A DNA stretch of 64,000 bases, from the NCBI GenBank assembly GCA_007570785.1, contig ML661885.1, positions 14,044,915 through 14,108,914 of the forward strand, read 5' to 3'. The notes under the pieces are model-generated. The model ran no database searches. It was given only the letters and a program-made list of their open reading frames with translations, and was not told where the DNA came from. Below are positions 22,530 through 33,358 of the stretch, piece after piece; the stretch's first letter is position 1; every line of letters starts with the position of its first letter. This stretch comes from Antilocapra americana (Eukaryota > Chordata > Mammalia > Artiodactyla > Antilocapridae). Both the position numbers and the translations under genes were made by a program.

Positions 22530-22742
22530 TCATTCTGTCGTTTTGAGATTACATCCAAGTACTGCATTTTGGACTCTTTTGTTGGCTATGATGGCTACTC
22601 CATTTCTTCTAAGGGATCCCTGCCCACAGTAGTAGATAAAATGGTCATATGAGTTAAATTCACCCATTCCAGTCCATTTTAGTCTGCTGATTTTCCGAGT
22701 GTTGATGTTCACTCTTGCCATCTCCTGTTTGACCACTTCCAA
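22530..22742 (-). pseudogene. BovB endonuclease N-terminal remnant
   Basis: The frame reads RVNINTRKISRLKWTGMGEF, then FIYYCGQGSLRRNGVAIIANKRV and AVLGCNL. This matches the start of the RTE endonuclease domain, which nicks target DNA before reverse transcription. It is cut off from downstream sequence by stops. Confidence 0.85.
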
Positions 22743-23040
22743 TTTGCCTTGATTTATGGACCTAACACTCCAGGTTCATCAAGTAAGTTGTATCATTTTC
22801 AAAAGCCAAAGGATGCATGAAGCAGGTAGGAGAGCTGCAGCAGTACAGGGGAGGAGGTGGGGCAGTGGGTGGCCAAGGTAAGGGAAATAGGACCATGTCA
22901 AAACTTTCCAAATCAGGCCTGTATTCTACTTGCCTCCCACCACCTGCACTTTGTGGTAGGGCTCTCATTCCACTCCCATCATATCTCTGCCCCCAACACT
23001 GTATTTACATATCACAGTGATACATAGTATTTGTAAGAGG

Positions 23041-23240
23041 TTTATGGTGGCTCAGACAGAAAAGAATCTACCTGCAATGCAGGAGACCCAGGTTCGATCC
23101 CTGGGTTGGGAAGATCCCTTGGAGGAGGACACTACAACCCACTCCAGTATTCTTGCCTGGAAAATCCATGGAGAGAGGAACTTGGTGGGCTACAGTCCCT
23201 GGGATCGCAAAGAATCAGACCCAATTGAGCAACTAACAGT
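23041..23240 (+). mobile_element. Bov-tA SINE
   Basis: Head TTTATGGTGGCTCAGACAG, GGTTCGATCCCTGGGTTGGG (box B retained), CCACTCCAGTATTCTTGCC, tail ATTGAGCAACTAACAG. The 245 bp before it (22796-23040) show no recognised repeat. Confidence 0.95.
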
Positions 23241-23819
23241 ATAATTATAAACTAATTCTGGCTCTCTGATGACATGATAGGAAACTATGAGAGTCTGCTT
23301 CAAGTTAAATATGAGGCCAAACAGCAGCAGAAGACACATTTGTTCTACAAAGTAGACAATTAATCTAAAACAAACATGCAAAGATACTAGTGGATAAATC
23401 CAGAAGAAAAATACTAGATCTCCCAAATATTGACCCCCAAATATTTTTTTTCTTTACTGAGCTTCTCTTCTATTGCATTTCAAAATGCTTAGCCTGGCAG
23501 TCAAATCCTTCTATTAACTAACATAACCTTTCCTCTCCTGTCTGATTTTACTGAGATGTTGCATCTGTCACCCACATCTTACTGCTTTTGGGTAAGGAAT
23601 GTCTCAGGAGAACTATGGATTTGAACTATGGACTCAGGAGATGAGGATGGTAGTCATGGTGGAGCCATGAATTATGCCATTATCACAAAGAAATTAATAT
23701 AAATAGTACATTCATTTTCAAATAGTCCACTCAGGCTGCTAAAAATATATACATTTTTTAACTTTTTGCTAGAATTATACTACTTCTCAGGAAAAAGACT
23801 GATTGGAGAAGCCAAAGGT

Positions 23820-25185
23820 TATAACATTTGACAGTTGACAGTGACAAATGTTATATGTGACACAAGTGTTGGAAAGGATGTGGAGAAAAGGGAACCCTTA
23901 TGCGCTATTGGTTGGAATGTAAACTGGTTCAGCCACTATGGAGAAAGTATGGAGAGTCCTCAGAAAATTAAAAATAACATTGCCATATGACCCAGCAATT
24001 CCACTCCTGGGTATTTAACTGAAGAAAACAAAAACACTAATTAGAAATGATATATGCATCTCTATGTTCATTGTAGGATTATATACAATAGCTATAATAT
24101 GGATACAATCTAGATGCCCAGCAATAGATAAATGCATAAAGAATATGTGGTATATGTATATAAAGGAATATTACTTGATCATCGAAGGGAATGAAATCTT
24201 GCCATTTGGGACAACATGGATGGATCTATAGGGTATTATGTTTAGTGGAATAAGGTTAGACAGAGAAAGATAAATACTGTGTGATTTTATTTATATGTGG
24301 AGTCTAAAAAAAAACAAGTGAACAAATATAACAAAACTAATATGGTTATAGATACAGAGAGTAAACAAGTGGTTGGCAGAACAGAGGGAGCTGGGGGAGG
24401 AAAGAAATAGGTAAAAGAGATTAAGAAGTACAAACTTCCAGTTACAATATAAATGACTCATGGATATAAAATGTACATTGTGGAGAATATAGTCAATAAC
24501 TATGTCTTTGTATTTAACCAACTTATCTTGATCATTTTGAGGGAGGGAAGAAATAGGTAAAAGAGATTAAGAAATACAAACTTCCAGTTACAATATAAAT
24601 GACTCACAGGTATAAAATGTATAGTGTGGGGAATGTAGTCAGTAACTATGTCTTTGTATTTAACCAACTTATCTTGGTTGATCATTTTGAAATGCATAGA
24701 AATATCAAGCCGCTATGTTGTATAACAGGAACTAATATAGCATACAGGTCAACTGTATTTTCAGATCAAATAAGCAAACAAACTCATAGAAAAAGAGATC
24801 AGATTTATGGTTACCAGAGTTGGGCCAGGGTTAGGGGAGGGATTGGATGAAGGCAGTCAAAAGGTACAAACTTCTAGCTATAGAATAAGTACTAGGGATT
24901 TAATGTAAAACATGATAAATATAATAAATACTATACTATATTATATATGAATTTAAATTTAAAACAGTAAATTTAAAGAGTTCTCATCACAAGGAAAACA
25001 TTTTTTTTTCTATTTCTTTAATTTTGTATCCATCTGAGATGAGGGATGTCCATTAAATCTATTATAATAATCATTTTATGATGTATGTGAGTCAGATCAT
25101 TATGCTGTACACCTTAAACTTATATAGTGCAGTATGTCAATTATTTATCTTAATTCAACTGGAAGAAAATAAATATAATAAAATA
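23820..25185 (+). mobile_element. old L1 3' end with repeated 3'-UTR segments
   Basis: Begins in ORF2 C-terminal sequence (GTGTTGGAAAGGATGTGGAG, CTATTGGTTGGAATGTAAAC, ATATGACCCAGCAATTCCAC) and passes into the L1 3' UTR. The 3' UTR block 'ggtaaaagagattaagaa..acaaacttccagtta' is present twice in tandem (24396-24690). A third, more diverged version of the same region follows (about 24750-25180), ending ATTATGCTGTACACCTTAAAC and TATGTCAATTATTTATCTT. The coding part is riddled with stops. Confidence 0.88.
24396..24690 (+). repeat. tandem duplication of ~146 bp within the L1 3' UTR
   Basis: 24396-24540 and 24541-24690 align along their length with an offset of 146 bases, rising to 150 after a 4-base insertion (GGTT) near the end. 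Both finish TTGATCATTTTGA. Confidence 0.93.
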
Positions 25186-27961
25186 GGGATGGAAATAAGT
25201 AAAGAAGAGGGAGGAAAAGGAATAAAAAGGTTAATCTTCCCTGATCAAAACCACTGGTTATTTCTTGAAGATTATAACATGAATGCTGAGGATGCCATGA
25301 TCTCAGATGTGAGTACACAGGGAGAGTCACATCTATAGCATGATTAGCATGTTATTGTTTCTTAACTTTTTATCAAGCTAAGATATACAATTTCTTAATA
25401 TTGTGACTATTTCTTAAGTGTGGATTGTTAAAAACCTGGAATGCAACAAAAGTAGAAAGGATGCGGGAACATAGATGGAATGAAATTTTTATTGGATAGT
25501 AATAACTATCTTATAAAACATGAATCTTGGGGTGAAGAGAAGGAATAATAAATGTAGTGCCTGATGGTGAAAAGTTTAGGAACTACTGCAATATATAATG
25601 TTCTTACAGTTTATTGGATTTGTTCTGATGTCACTTATTAAAAAATTTTTATTGCCAAAACCTTATCTTTATAACTTCCACACCCGATCCTTAGTAAAAA
25701 CATATCCTAAAGATATTTCAGTGCATATAGTTAAAAACAAAACAGAAAGCCACTGGAAATATAAAGATTGCAAATGTTCAAAATGGGCAAACAGCTTTAA
25801 AAATACTTGCTCTAAATATTTACAATATGTGATATATTCTCAGAAATACTAGTAGAGTTGTCTTTTTGTAGAAGCATCTGTGAATTCTTATCAGATATCT
25901 CTACCTTTTCCTGGTTGCCCAGTCATACCAACTGTTCTGAGCCCAAATGCATGATTTTCTTCCCTCTTGAGCTATTTGGGTATTCTGTTTATGCTTAAAA
26001 ACCTTTGCATGCTTAACCTCAATGTGCTAATTAATGCTAAGGGTTTGGCCCTACCTTCATTCTGTTTATTTTCTAATAATCAATTCAAACTGAAATTGAA
26101 CTTCCCAGTCTAAGAGATGGGACTTTCTGTCACTTTCTGGTTCCCATGAGTTTTCTTTCTTGATGAAAGAGAAACTGAGGCAGGATTACATAAGCATTGT
26201 TTTAGGGGGAGTTCTCCCTCTCTCTCCCCATCCCTTTTTTTCTTTTGCATCCAAAGACGAAGACTAATTCATGTGGAACTGAATCACAAATGATGGAATG
26301 CTAGGCTACCCCTAGCAGGGGAGAAGGAGAAGAACAGCAGTCTCTGGAGGATGGAGGCTCCATTATCTATATCGGAAGTTGCCAACTTTTTTTGGATAAA
26401 ATCTGCTATGAGTAGATAGAGTACATGTCCTCCTACTTTCTCAGATTCTTCAGAGCTCAGCTGTAGATATTACCTCTTTAGTCTCTTGCCTGACCACCTA
26501 GAGTGATCCTTTTCTTTTTGGAATTATTGTAATACGTGTGGTCTGAAAACAATCCAAGTCTGGATTTTATACAGGCTTGTACGGCTCACTAGCAATTTGT
26601 ATATTCTTTTCTTGAAGTGCAGTGAGATCATGTCTCTGCTTTCTTTTGCATCTGTGAACACAACTGGCATTGAAGACAGTGTAGCGTAGACCAAGTTCTT
26701 GTACTCGTCATCCTTTCCCTTTTAGATAGTCCACCCACATCAGCTACCCTGCCAACCTCCCATCTTATGCCTTTTGTTTCTAACTCTTTTTTTCTATCAA
26801 TATGTAGCTTCTCTGTGCCTCTTTGCTTTAGAGTCTTATTATCTGTTCTGTAAGAGGGTGGTTAATATTTAATTAGTTAATTCTGTGAAATTAACTACAC
26901 ATATGTGAAATTAACAACCATATGAAATTGACATTTTTTTTCCGACCTACCAAATAGTACTTTTAAATGATTTAACCTGATTGGTGAAATTTTATTACCT
27001 CTCACACATGACAGCTGGGGATACAAAATTATATTCCAGAGGAATGAATTCACAATAAAGTAATTTAGCTTTAGCAGTCCAGTAGGGGAAATATTTGGGG
27101 CATTAAAATGCTTTGACATCTCTCAATAACATTTGCTTGGCACTTAGCTAGTCTGCAATGCAGAAGGTCAGACCCTTGTCCTGGAAACATACCACTAGGA
27201 CACTTTGATAACTTTTTTTCTCCTCCAATGCATTTCATATTAACAATATAGGCTAGAAATTGCCTGTTTGACACCAAGACAAATGGAAAGAGCCATAAAT
27301 AGATGAAAGCTTACTTTTGCTACCGAATCTCTCTTACAATCCTTAAGTTCGAATGAGTAGACTGAACAAGATTGCAAGAAATGTAGAGAACATTGGAGAA
27401 CAAGGCCCTTTCAAGAAATTCTAAACTCATCAAGTAACTGTTTACAAACATTTGCAGGGTCATTTAAAATGACTCCTCTCTTTGGGGCCTTGAATAACCA
27501 ACTTGTATGAATTTTCCCACCTGTACACTGAGAAGGTTGGACTAGACAAATATGGGGCTTTCAGAGTTTATATTCTACAAAAGTCACTTCGTAAAGATTT
27601 CTAGGCAATGTTTCTTTATACCCTTGAAAGTAAAACTAGAAGTCATTAAAATCACATAATGCCCATATCCTATGCATTAAGTCTCAATTTTTACCTTCCT
27701 TGGTCTGAATTACTGAGGGTTCATTCATTCTGTTTTAATGGAGCAAATTCCTTTTTGTGTTTGTAACAAAGCAGATTCCTATTTTTATTGTTTTGTTACA
27801 GATTGGAGTTTTTGAAAAGAATCTGTTCATGTTTTAGAAAGCCAGATGGCCAAAAAATTGAAAATGACTAAAGAGGACAGTCCAGGAGAATAGCTTTAGA
27901 ACTCTTATTGAGGCTCTTCTAGCTCTTTTTAACTTTTAGGGCATCATGTTTAGTCTGCTCT
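25186..27961. other. 2.8-kb unannotated sequence
   Basis: No recognised ruminant repeat, exon or RNA gene. A T-rich patch lies at 26235-26246. Confidence 0.45.
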
Positions 27962-27972
27962 AGTGGCATTTT

Positions 27973-28190
27973 TGTGAGTATCCCAGGTGGCTCAGTGGTA
28001 AAGAATCCGCCTTCCAATGCAAGAGACAGATGCAGGTTTGACCCCTGGGTCAGGAAGATCCCCTGGAGAAGGAAATGGCAACCCACTCCAGTATTCTTGC
28101 CTGGAAAATCCCATGGACAGAGGGCCTGGTGGTCTACAGTCCATGGGGTGGCAAAAGAGTCAGACACCAACTGAGAAACTAAACAGCAAC
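27973..28190 (+). mobile_element. Bov-tA SINE with TSD
   Basis: Head CCCAGGTGGCTCAGTGGTAAAG, body and tail complete (GAGAAACTAAACAGCAAC). Direct repeats AGTGGCATTTT (27962-27972) and AGTGGCACTTT (28191-28201), one mismatch. Confidence 0.95.
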
Positions 28191-28229
28191 AGTGGCACTT
28201 TATTTTGCTTTAATTATCTCTATATCTGC

Positions 28230-28353
28230 ATTTCTTATCAGACTATCAGCCTCCTGAGGAGAGAAACAGCCTATTACTCACTTTGTACCCACTGGAGAAC
28301 CTAGCATAATACGTTGCGTGTAGTAGGTGCTCCCCTAATATTCATTGAATTTC
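28230..28353 (+). repeat. L2 LINE 3' end (ancient)
   Basis: Matches the L2 tail in order: TCAGCCTCCTGAGGAGAG, 'ctttgtacccactggagaacctagcataat', GTAGTAGGTGCTCCCCTAATA, TTCATTGAAT. Confidence 0.65.
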
Positions 28354-28364
28354 CTTAAACTATA

Positions 28365-28560
28365 ATTGTAGAATTTCAGAGCCAATGGAGAACCTCTGGA
28401 ATCATCACAAACATTTTCCAACTAGGATAGCTGAGGCCCAGAGGAGGTTAAGTCATTGGCTCACTGTGATGCAGATGTTACATCACAAAGAACCATACCT
28501 GTTTCAGAGCCTCTGGGGTCTAGCCCTGTTGGCTTGGTTTCAGTAATATTTAAGGGAGAC
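28365..28560. repeat. ancient MIR-like repeat
   Basis: GTAGAATTTCAGAGCCAATGG, 'ataGCTGAGGCCCAGAGGAGGTTAAGTCATTGGCTCAC' and CTCTGGGGTCTAGCCC resemble an old mammalian SINE-type consensus. Family uncertain. Confidence 0.45.
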
Positions 28561-30241
28561 CCACCTGAATCGTCCCTGTTCTGAATGGCCCCAACCATGA
28601 TGTGGTTACACTTGCAAGTACAAGAAAACACCCCCCCCCACCTTTTTGGTGGCTTGATTCATGATGTAGCAGTAACCCGCTTTCCTGTTGTTATAGTCAC
28701 TTTCTCCTGCCCTCCAAGTAAAGCGTCTGTATTGTGTTGCATACACGTGTGCCTCAGAGGAAATAGTGACTCGGTAACAGATGGATGGTCCCTGAAAATA
28801 AAGTTTGTTGATAAGTAGAGGCTGTTGCAATAGACCAAATCCAACAGACCTTTGAGTGTTGGTATAACCTCTCCAGCCCCCAGCCCCACATTTCATGCTG
28901 CATCCACACACCAGCTCCACCAGCCTAGTAGATTGAAGCGGAAGAGGCTCTTTAAAACTAGCCCCCTATGGTTTTGAAATTATATTGCTTGCTGTTTCCT
29001 GCTATAAAACATTAAGAGAACTAAAATATTTTCAGATGTGAGTTTTCATAGTAACTTCCTTTCATCTTATTGCAAGAGTAATATAAGTTTATTACAGAAA
29101 AAAAGAAAATATAGATAAGAGAGAAAAAAACTAAATAAAAATCAACTGGAATCCTATCACACTAAGACATGGAGATAACCAGAGCCAACATTTTGGTATA
29201 TATGTACACAGAGTTATGTGTATTATATCGTTTTCACAAAATACTCTTCCTTGATAATACACTTATAATTTTTTGGTAATGTACATCTTTTAGTCCAGTG
29301 AATTGTTGTACCCGAGTTTATCAATTTTCTTCCTGTTGCATGTGTGGATTATTTCCAAGCTTTCTATATTTAATGATAATGTAAGCACATTTAGTAAGCA
29401 TTATATTCATTACTTTTTCCTGCCTTTAGCTGTTCTTGTTTTAGCATTTTAAAACCCTGACCAGATCATTTAAAACATCCGTTATGCAGCATCATTTTTA
29501 TAAGCTAGTATATAGCTAGAGATTCTGCTAAAATGATCCTCTTAGGAAACAGCACATATGAATAGGTAGTCTGTTTCACTATCATGTGTCTTTGAGTAAT
29601 CCAAGCTAGCTCATGATAACTGGGAAATGAATACTCTGGATATACTGAGAATTTTCATATGAAACTTTCCAATGAACTTTACCCCAGCATGATCATGTTT
29701 TATGTCATTGAATAATAGTAAAGCACAAACTACACAAGTACCACTGACTTCAGGTTGCACAGGCATGTAATACCACGTGGGTGCCTTGACCACAAAACCT
29801 TCCTTCGGGATTTAGCCACGTGCTCTGTCCTTGCAGTCCTTGCTGTGATGTCCTCCCGACATGTGGGCATTTTGTCCAGGCCACAAGAACTCAGTAGCCT
29901 CGACCTGTCCTCAATTTTTTTTTCCCACCAAGCTACCTTCATCATTAAAAAAAATTCAATGTCTTTTAGCTGTGCTAGTATTTTTATTAGACTATTATTT
30001 TTTACTGATACTCTGATTACAAAGTTGTATCGATTTTGAGTGATCTATACCTAGCTTTCTTTTTTTTCTGTTAAACCTGTTGTGTTTAGTACAATTTTCC
30101 AGAGTTGGGAGTTACTCGAAAACACACATATTGTGTAGAAGCCAAAAGCTTTACCTCATGCTGAGGCTTCTGAGTAGACACAGCAGAATAAAATCAGGTC
30201 ACTAATAATTCCTCCCCTGATACTTCACAAAATGCACCTCC
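28561..30241. other. 1.7-kb unannotated sequence
   Basis: No recognised repeat; a C10 run near 28630 and A-rich sequence at 29095-29145. The 104-codon minus frame at 28606-28920 has no recognisable domain. Confidence 0.45.
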
Positions 30242-30253
30242 TTTACTCCCAAC

Positions 30254-30470
30254 AGCTTCTCTGGTGGCTCAGAGGTTAAAGCATTTGCCTGCAATACAAG
30301 AGACCTGGGTTCAATCCCTGGGTTGGGAAGATCCCCTGGAGAAGGAAATGGCAACCCACTCCAGTATTCTTGCCTAGAGAATCCCATGGACAGAGGAGCC
30401 TGGTGGGCTTCAGTTCACGGGGTCGCCAAGAGTCAGACATGACTGAGCGACTTCACTTTCTATAAACTTT
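30254..30470 (+). mobile_element. Bov-tA SINE with perfect 12-bp TSD
   Basis: Complete head to tail (TTCTCTGGTGGCTCAGAGG to GAGCGACTTCACTTTC). Direct repeats TTTACTCCCAAC at 30242-30253 and 30471-30482 are identical, suggesting a relatively recent insertion. Confidence 0.97.
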
Positions 30471-30482
30471 TTTACTCCCAAC

Positions 30483-31306
30483 CAAAAGGAAAAAAAGTAA
30501 AAATACCACTAGCAAGCTCATAAGGAAACCAATAAAATTACATGACATAAAATTTAGCAAAAGAATATTTCAATGTGGTTTCTAATTACCATCCATGTGC
30601 TTCAAAAACACAGTACAGGGAAAGAAGCTAAAGATTCACCCTGATATGCCCTTGTGTGAAAGGAAGTCTTCTAAAGAGTGAGTATATAATTTTAGAAAAT
30701 TAGAGGAAAAAATTTTAAGACTAAGAGTTCCTAGCTACTACCATCAGCAGCTTACTAAAGACGTGGAAAAAATTTTCTCTTCAGTAATTTTTAGGAGCCC
30801 ATGCTTTAAAGATCCAAAGGGAGTATGCTCCTAGGGAATAATATACATTTCAGCTAGGGCTGGGTTGGGGTGGTTCTGAATCTGGAACAGGTCAGTTAAA
30901 AAAGTCAGGAGGGAGAACAGAGCTTAGGTTATCTAACAAAATTTTTCAGTTTACAAAAGACAGGTAATAACATTAAGTTCCCAGTTTACAAATGGTCTCT
31001 TGGAGTGAGAGATAAAGCGGGATCAGGTAAGAGAGTAGCATGCAAAAAACTTTTCCACTTGTATTAAACTTTTTGGAAGTCTTGAATTGAGCTGTCAAGT
31101 TGGAATATGAAAATAATTAGAAAACAATATGGTAATCATTCAAATAGATTGTCTCTCTCCTTCCAAATATTATGGACTACTGAGACGTGTTAAGGAAACT
31201 TTATTCATTTTTTCTATAACTGCTCTGGATTTCTTCAAGCACCCAACCCAATGGGTAGCAGCAGGGGAAAAGTCAGAAGGGTGCCCTGATACAGAAATTA
31301 ACGCAG
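30483..31306. other. unannotated sequence
   Basis: No recognised repeat or gene signal. Confidence 0.45.
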
Positions 31307-31505
31307 TGTCAGTCACTCAGTCATATGGCTTTGTGTGACCCCATGGACTGTAACCTATCAGTCTCCTCTGTCCATGGGATTCTCCAGGCATGAATACTAG
31401 AGTGAGTTGCCATTTCCTTCTCCAGGAGATCTTTCCAACCCAGGGATCAAACCCAGGTCTCCTGCATTGCAGGCAGATTCTTGACCATCTGAGCCACCAC
31501 ATCCC
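31307..31505 (-). mobile_element. Bov-tA SINE
   Basis: Antisense copy: CAGTCACTCAGTCATATGG, CCATGGGATTCTCCAGGCATG, GGTCTCCTGCATTGCAGGCAG and a degraded head GAGCCACCACATCCC. Confidence 0.95.
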
Positions 31506-31589
31506 TAGGTAAATACTCAGTCTCTTTGGGTTGTAGTTGTCACTTGTCTTACACACAGTGAGAACTCTGATCTGGCAATATAATTTTTT

Positions 31590-33170
31590 ATTTCTGTAGT
31601 AATAAATATTTTAAAGACCTTTTGGGGAAAAATAGTCCTTTTTTACCCAGATATTTATCATTTGTGTTATTTTTTCTTCATTCCTGATGATCTACGTCTC
31701 CCTTTCACCTGAAAAAAATTTCCTTTAGTGTTTATTTTAGGTCATATCTGTTGGAAATATTTTAAGTCTTCTGAGAATGCCTACTTTGTCTTCATTCCTG
31801 AAAGACAATTTTTTTGCTGAACATAGAATGACAGTTTTTTTCTTTCAGCACTTCAAAGATATGGTTCCACTGTCTTCTAAGTTTCAAGGCCTCTGATGAG
31901 AAATCCACAGTCATTCAAATAACTGTTCCCACTATGTAATGTATCATTCTCTGGCTGTTTTCAGGATTTGTCTTTATCATTGGTTTTTAGCAGCTTTATT
32001 ATGTGATTGGGCATGGTATTCTTCGGGTTATTCCTTTTGGGGGGGGTGGGCATCTTTAATCTATAAGTTGATTTCTTTCACAAAATTTGGAAACTTTTTG
32101 GCCAAAGTTTCTTCAAATATTTTTTCAGCCCCACGTGTTATCTTCTCTTGAGAGTCCAATGACACAAGTGTTAGACCTTTTGTTATTGTTCCACAAGTCC
32201 CCAAGATACGTTCATATTTTTCAATATTTTCTGTCCCTTTTATTTTCCAGGTTAGACTATTTCTCTTTCCTGATATCTCTATTTTGTTATTGAGCCCATT
32301 AAGTATATTTTCTTATTCCACATATTGTGCTTTTCAAATCTAAAATTTTCTTTTGATTCTTTTTCATAGCTTCTATTTGTTGAGCATTTTATCTGTCTAC
32401 TTCGTTCAATCGTGTTCACTTTTATCTCACTTTTTAAAGATTCTAATAGTTTCAGTATTTGGGTCTTGGTACTGGCAACTGTTCATTCTTTTTCTTTGGG
32501 AATCTGTCACATATTCCTGGGATTTTGTTTATTGGTTTGCTCTTGGTATATAAACTTGGATTATATGCTGGGCATTTTGGATATAACCTTGGCATCTGCT
32601 AAAATCCTCTGGAGAATGTTGATTTGTTTGTTTGTTTTATGAGACAATAAGCCCAGCTGGGTTCAGCTTACATATTTTGTCTTGTGTTCTCTCAGCAGTG
32701 GTTGTAGTTAGGCTTTCCATGCCTTTGCCATGCTGTTTACATCTGCTCTGCATATGTATTATTTGGTGGTTAGTCTAAGACTTAGGTGATAGGTTTTATC
32801 ATAGCTCAGACCCTAAAGTCTTTGCTATATTCCTTACTAAGGCCGCTGAAAGGTGAGCTTGAAACTTGGGTTGGCTGATACATAGATAGGGGATCCCTTT
32901 CTCTAGCTTTCTTCTCTCTGAAATTTCTTTCCCTCTCTCTGGCTTTCAGAAGTCCCTTTTCCTAGCTCTCTGGCTAGAAATCTGGGATTTCTCTCATCTA
33001 TTTAGCTCCTAGCACTGGTTTCACCCTTAGTGCTAAGTAATGAGATAAAGAAGAGACAAAAATGGCAAAGATGAGATGACCCAATGTTCTTCAGACTGCA
33101 GGAACCCCCTTATCCTTGTTCTAACCAAAGAGATCCATTTTCTTTTAGATATGATAGATGCCTTCTAGTC
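31590..33170 (-). mobile_element. old L1M LINE, antisense, non-coding part
   Basis: The T-rich plus strand follows a familiar old-L1 order: TCTTTCAGCACTTCAAAGATATGG, 'ccactgtcttctaagtttc', TGATGAGAAATCCACAGTCATTC, GGATTTGTCTTTATCATTGG, 'cttcaaatattttttcagcccc', GTGTTAGACCTTTTGTTATTG, TATATGCTGGGCATTTTGG. No intact frame. The right limit is less certain because the last 300 bp are diverged. Confidence 0.8.
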
Positions 33171-33173
33171 CCT

Positions 33174-33356
33174 CATGTTGGGAAAGATTGAGGGCAGAAG
33201 CAGAAGAGGGCATCAGAGGATGAGATGGCTGGATGGTATCACCAATGCAGTGGACAACTTGGACAAACTTCAGGAGATGTTGAGGAACAGAGGGGCCTGG
33301 CATGCTGCAGTCCATAGGGTCGCAAAGAGTTGGGCACAACAGAATGACTGAACAAC
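33174..33356 (+). mobile_element. BovB LINE 3' end, short
   Basis: TTGGGAAAGATTGAGGGCAG, GATGAGATGGCTGGATGG, CATGCTGCAGTCCATAGGGTC and a tail AGAATGACTGAACAACAAG. No convincing TSD. Confidence 0.9.
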
Positions 33357-33358
33357 AA

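Larger units (their letters stand above)
19792..22783 (-). mobile_element. nearly complete BovB (RTE) LINE interrupted by an assembly gap
   Basis: BovB is a non-LTR retrotransposon encoding an apurinic-type endonuclease and a reverse transcriptase. On the minus strand the order is endonuclease remnant (22530-22742), linker (21690-21944), polymerase (20533-21383) and the 3' part with a (TGAACTGAACTGAAC)-type tail at 19792-19820. Direct repeats TAAGTTATATCA (19780-19791) and TAAGTTGTATCA (22784-22795) bound it, so this is one retrotransposition event. After removing the N gap and one copy of the duplicated flank it is about 2.8 kb, against roughly 3.2 kb for a full family member, so the 5' end is slightly truncated. 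Frameshifts and stops make it inactive. Confidence 0.96.

Noticed and set aside
28606..28920. 104-codon minus frame with overlapping alternative frames
   Set aside because: No domain, and the overlapping frames are equally open, which suggests chance.
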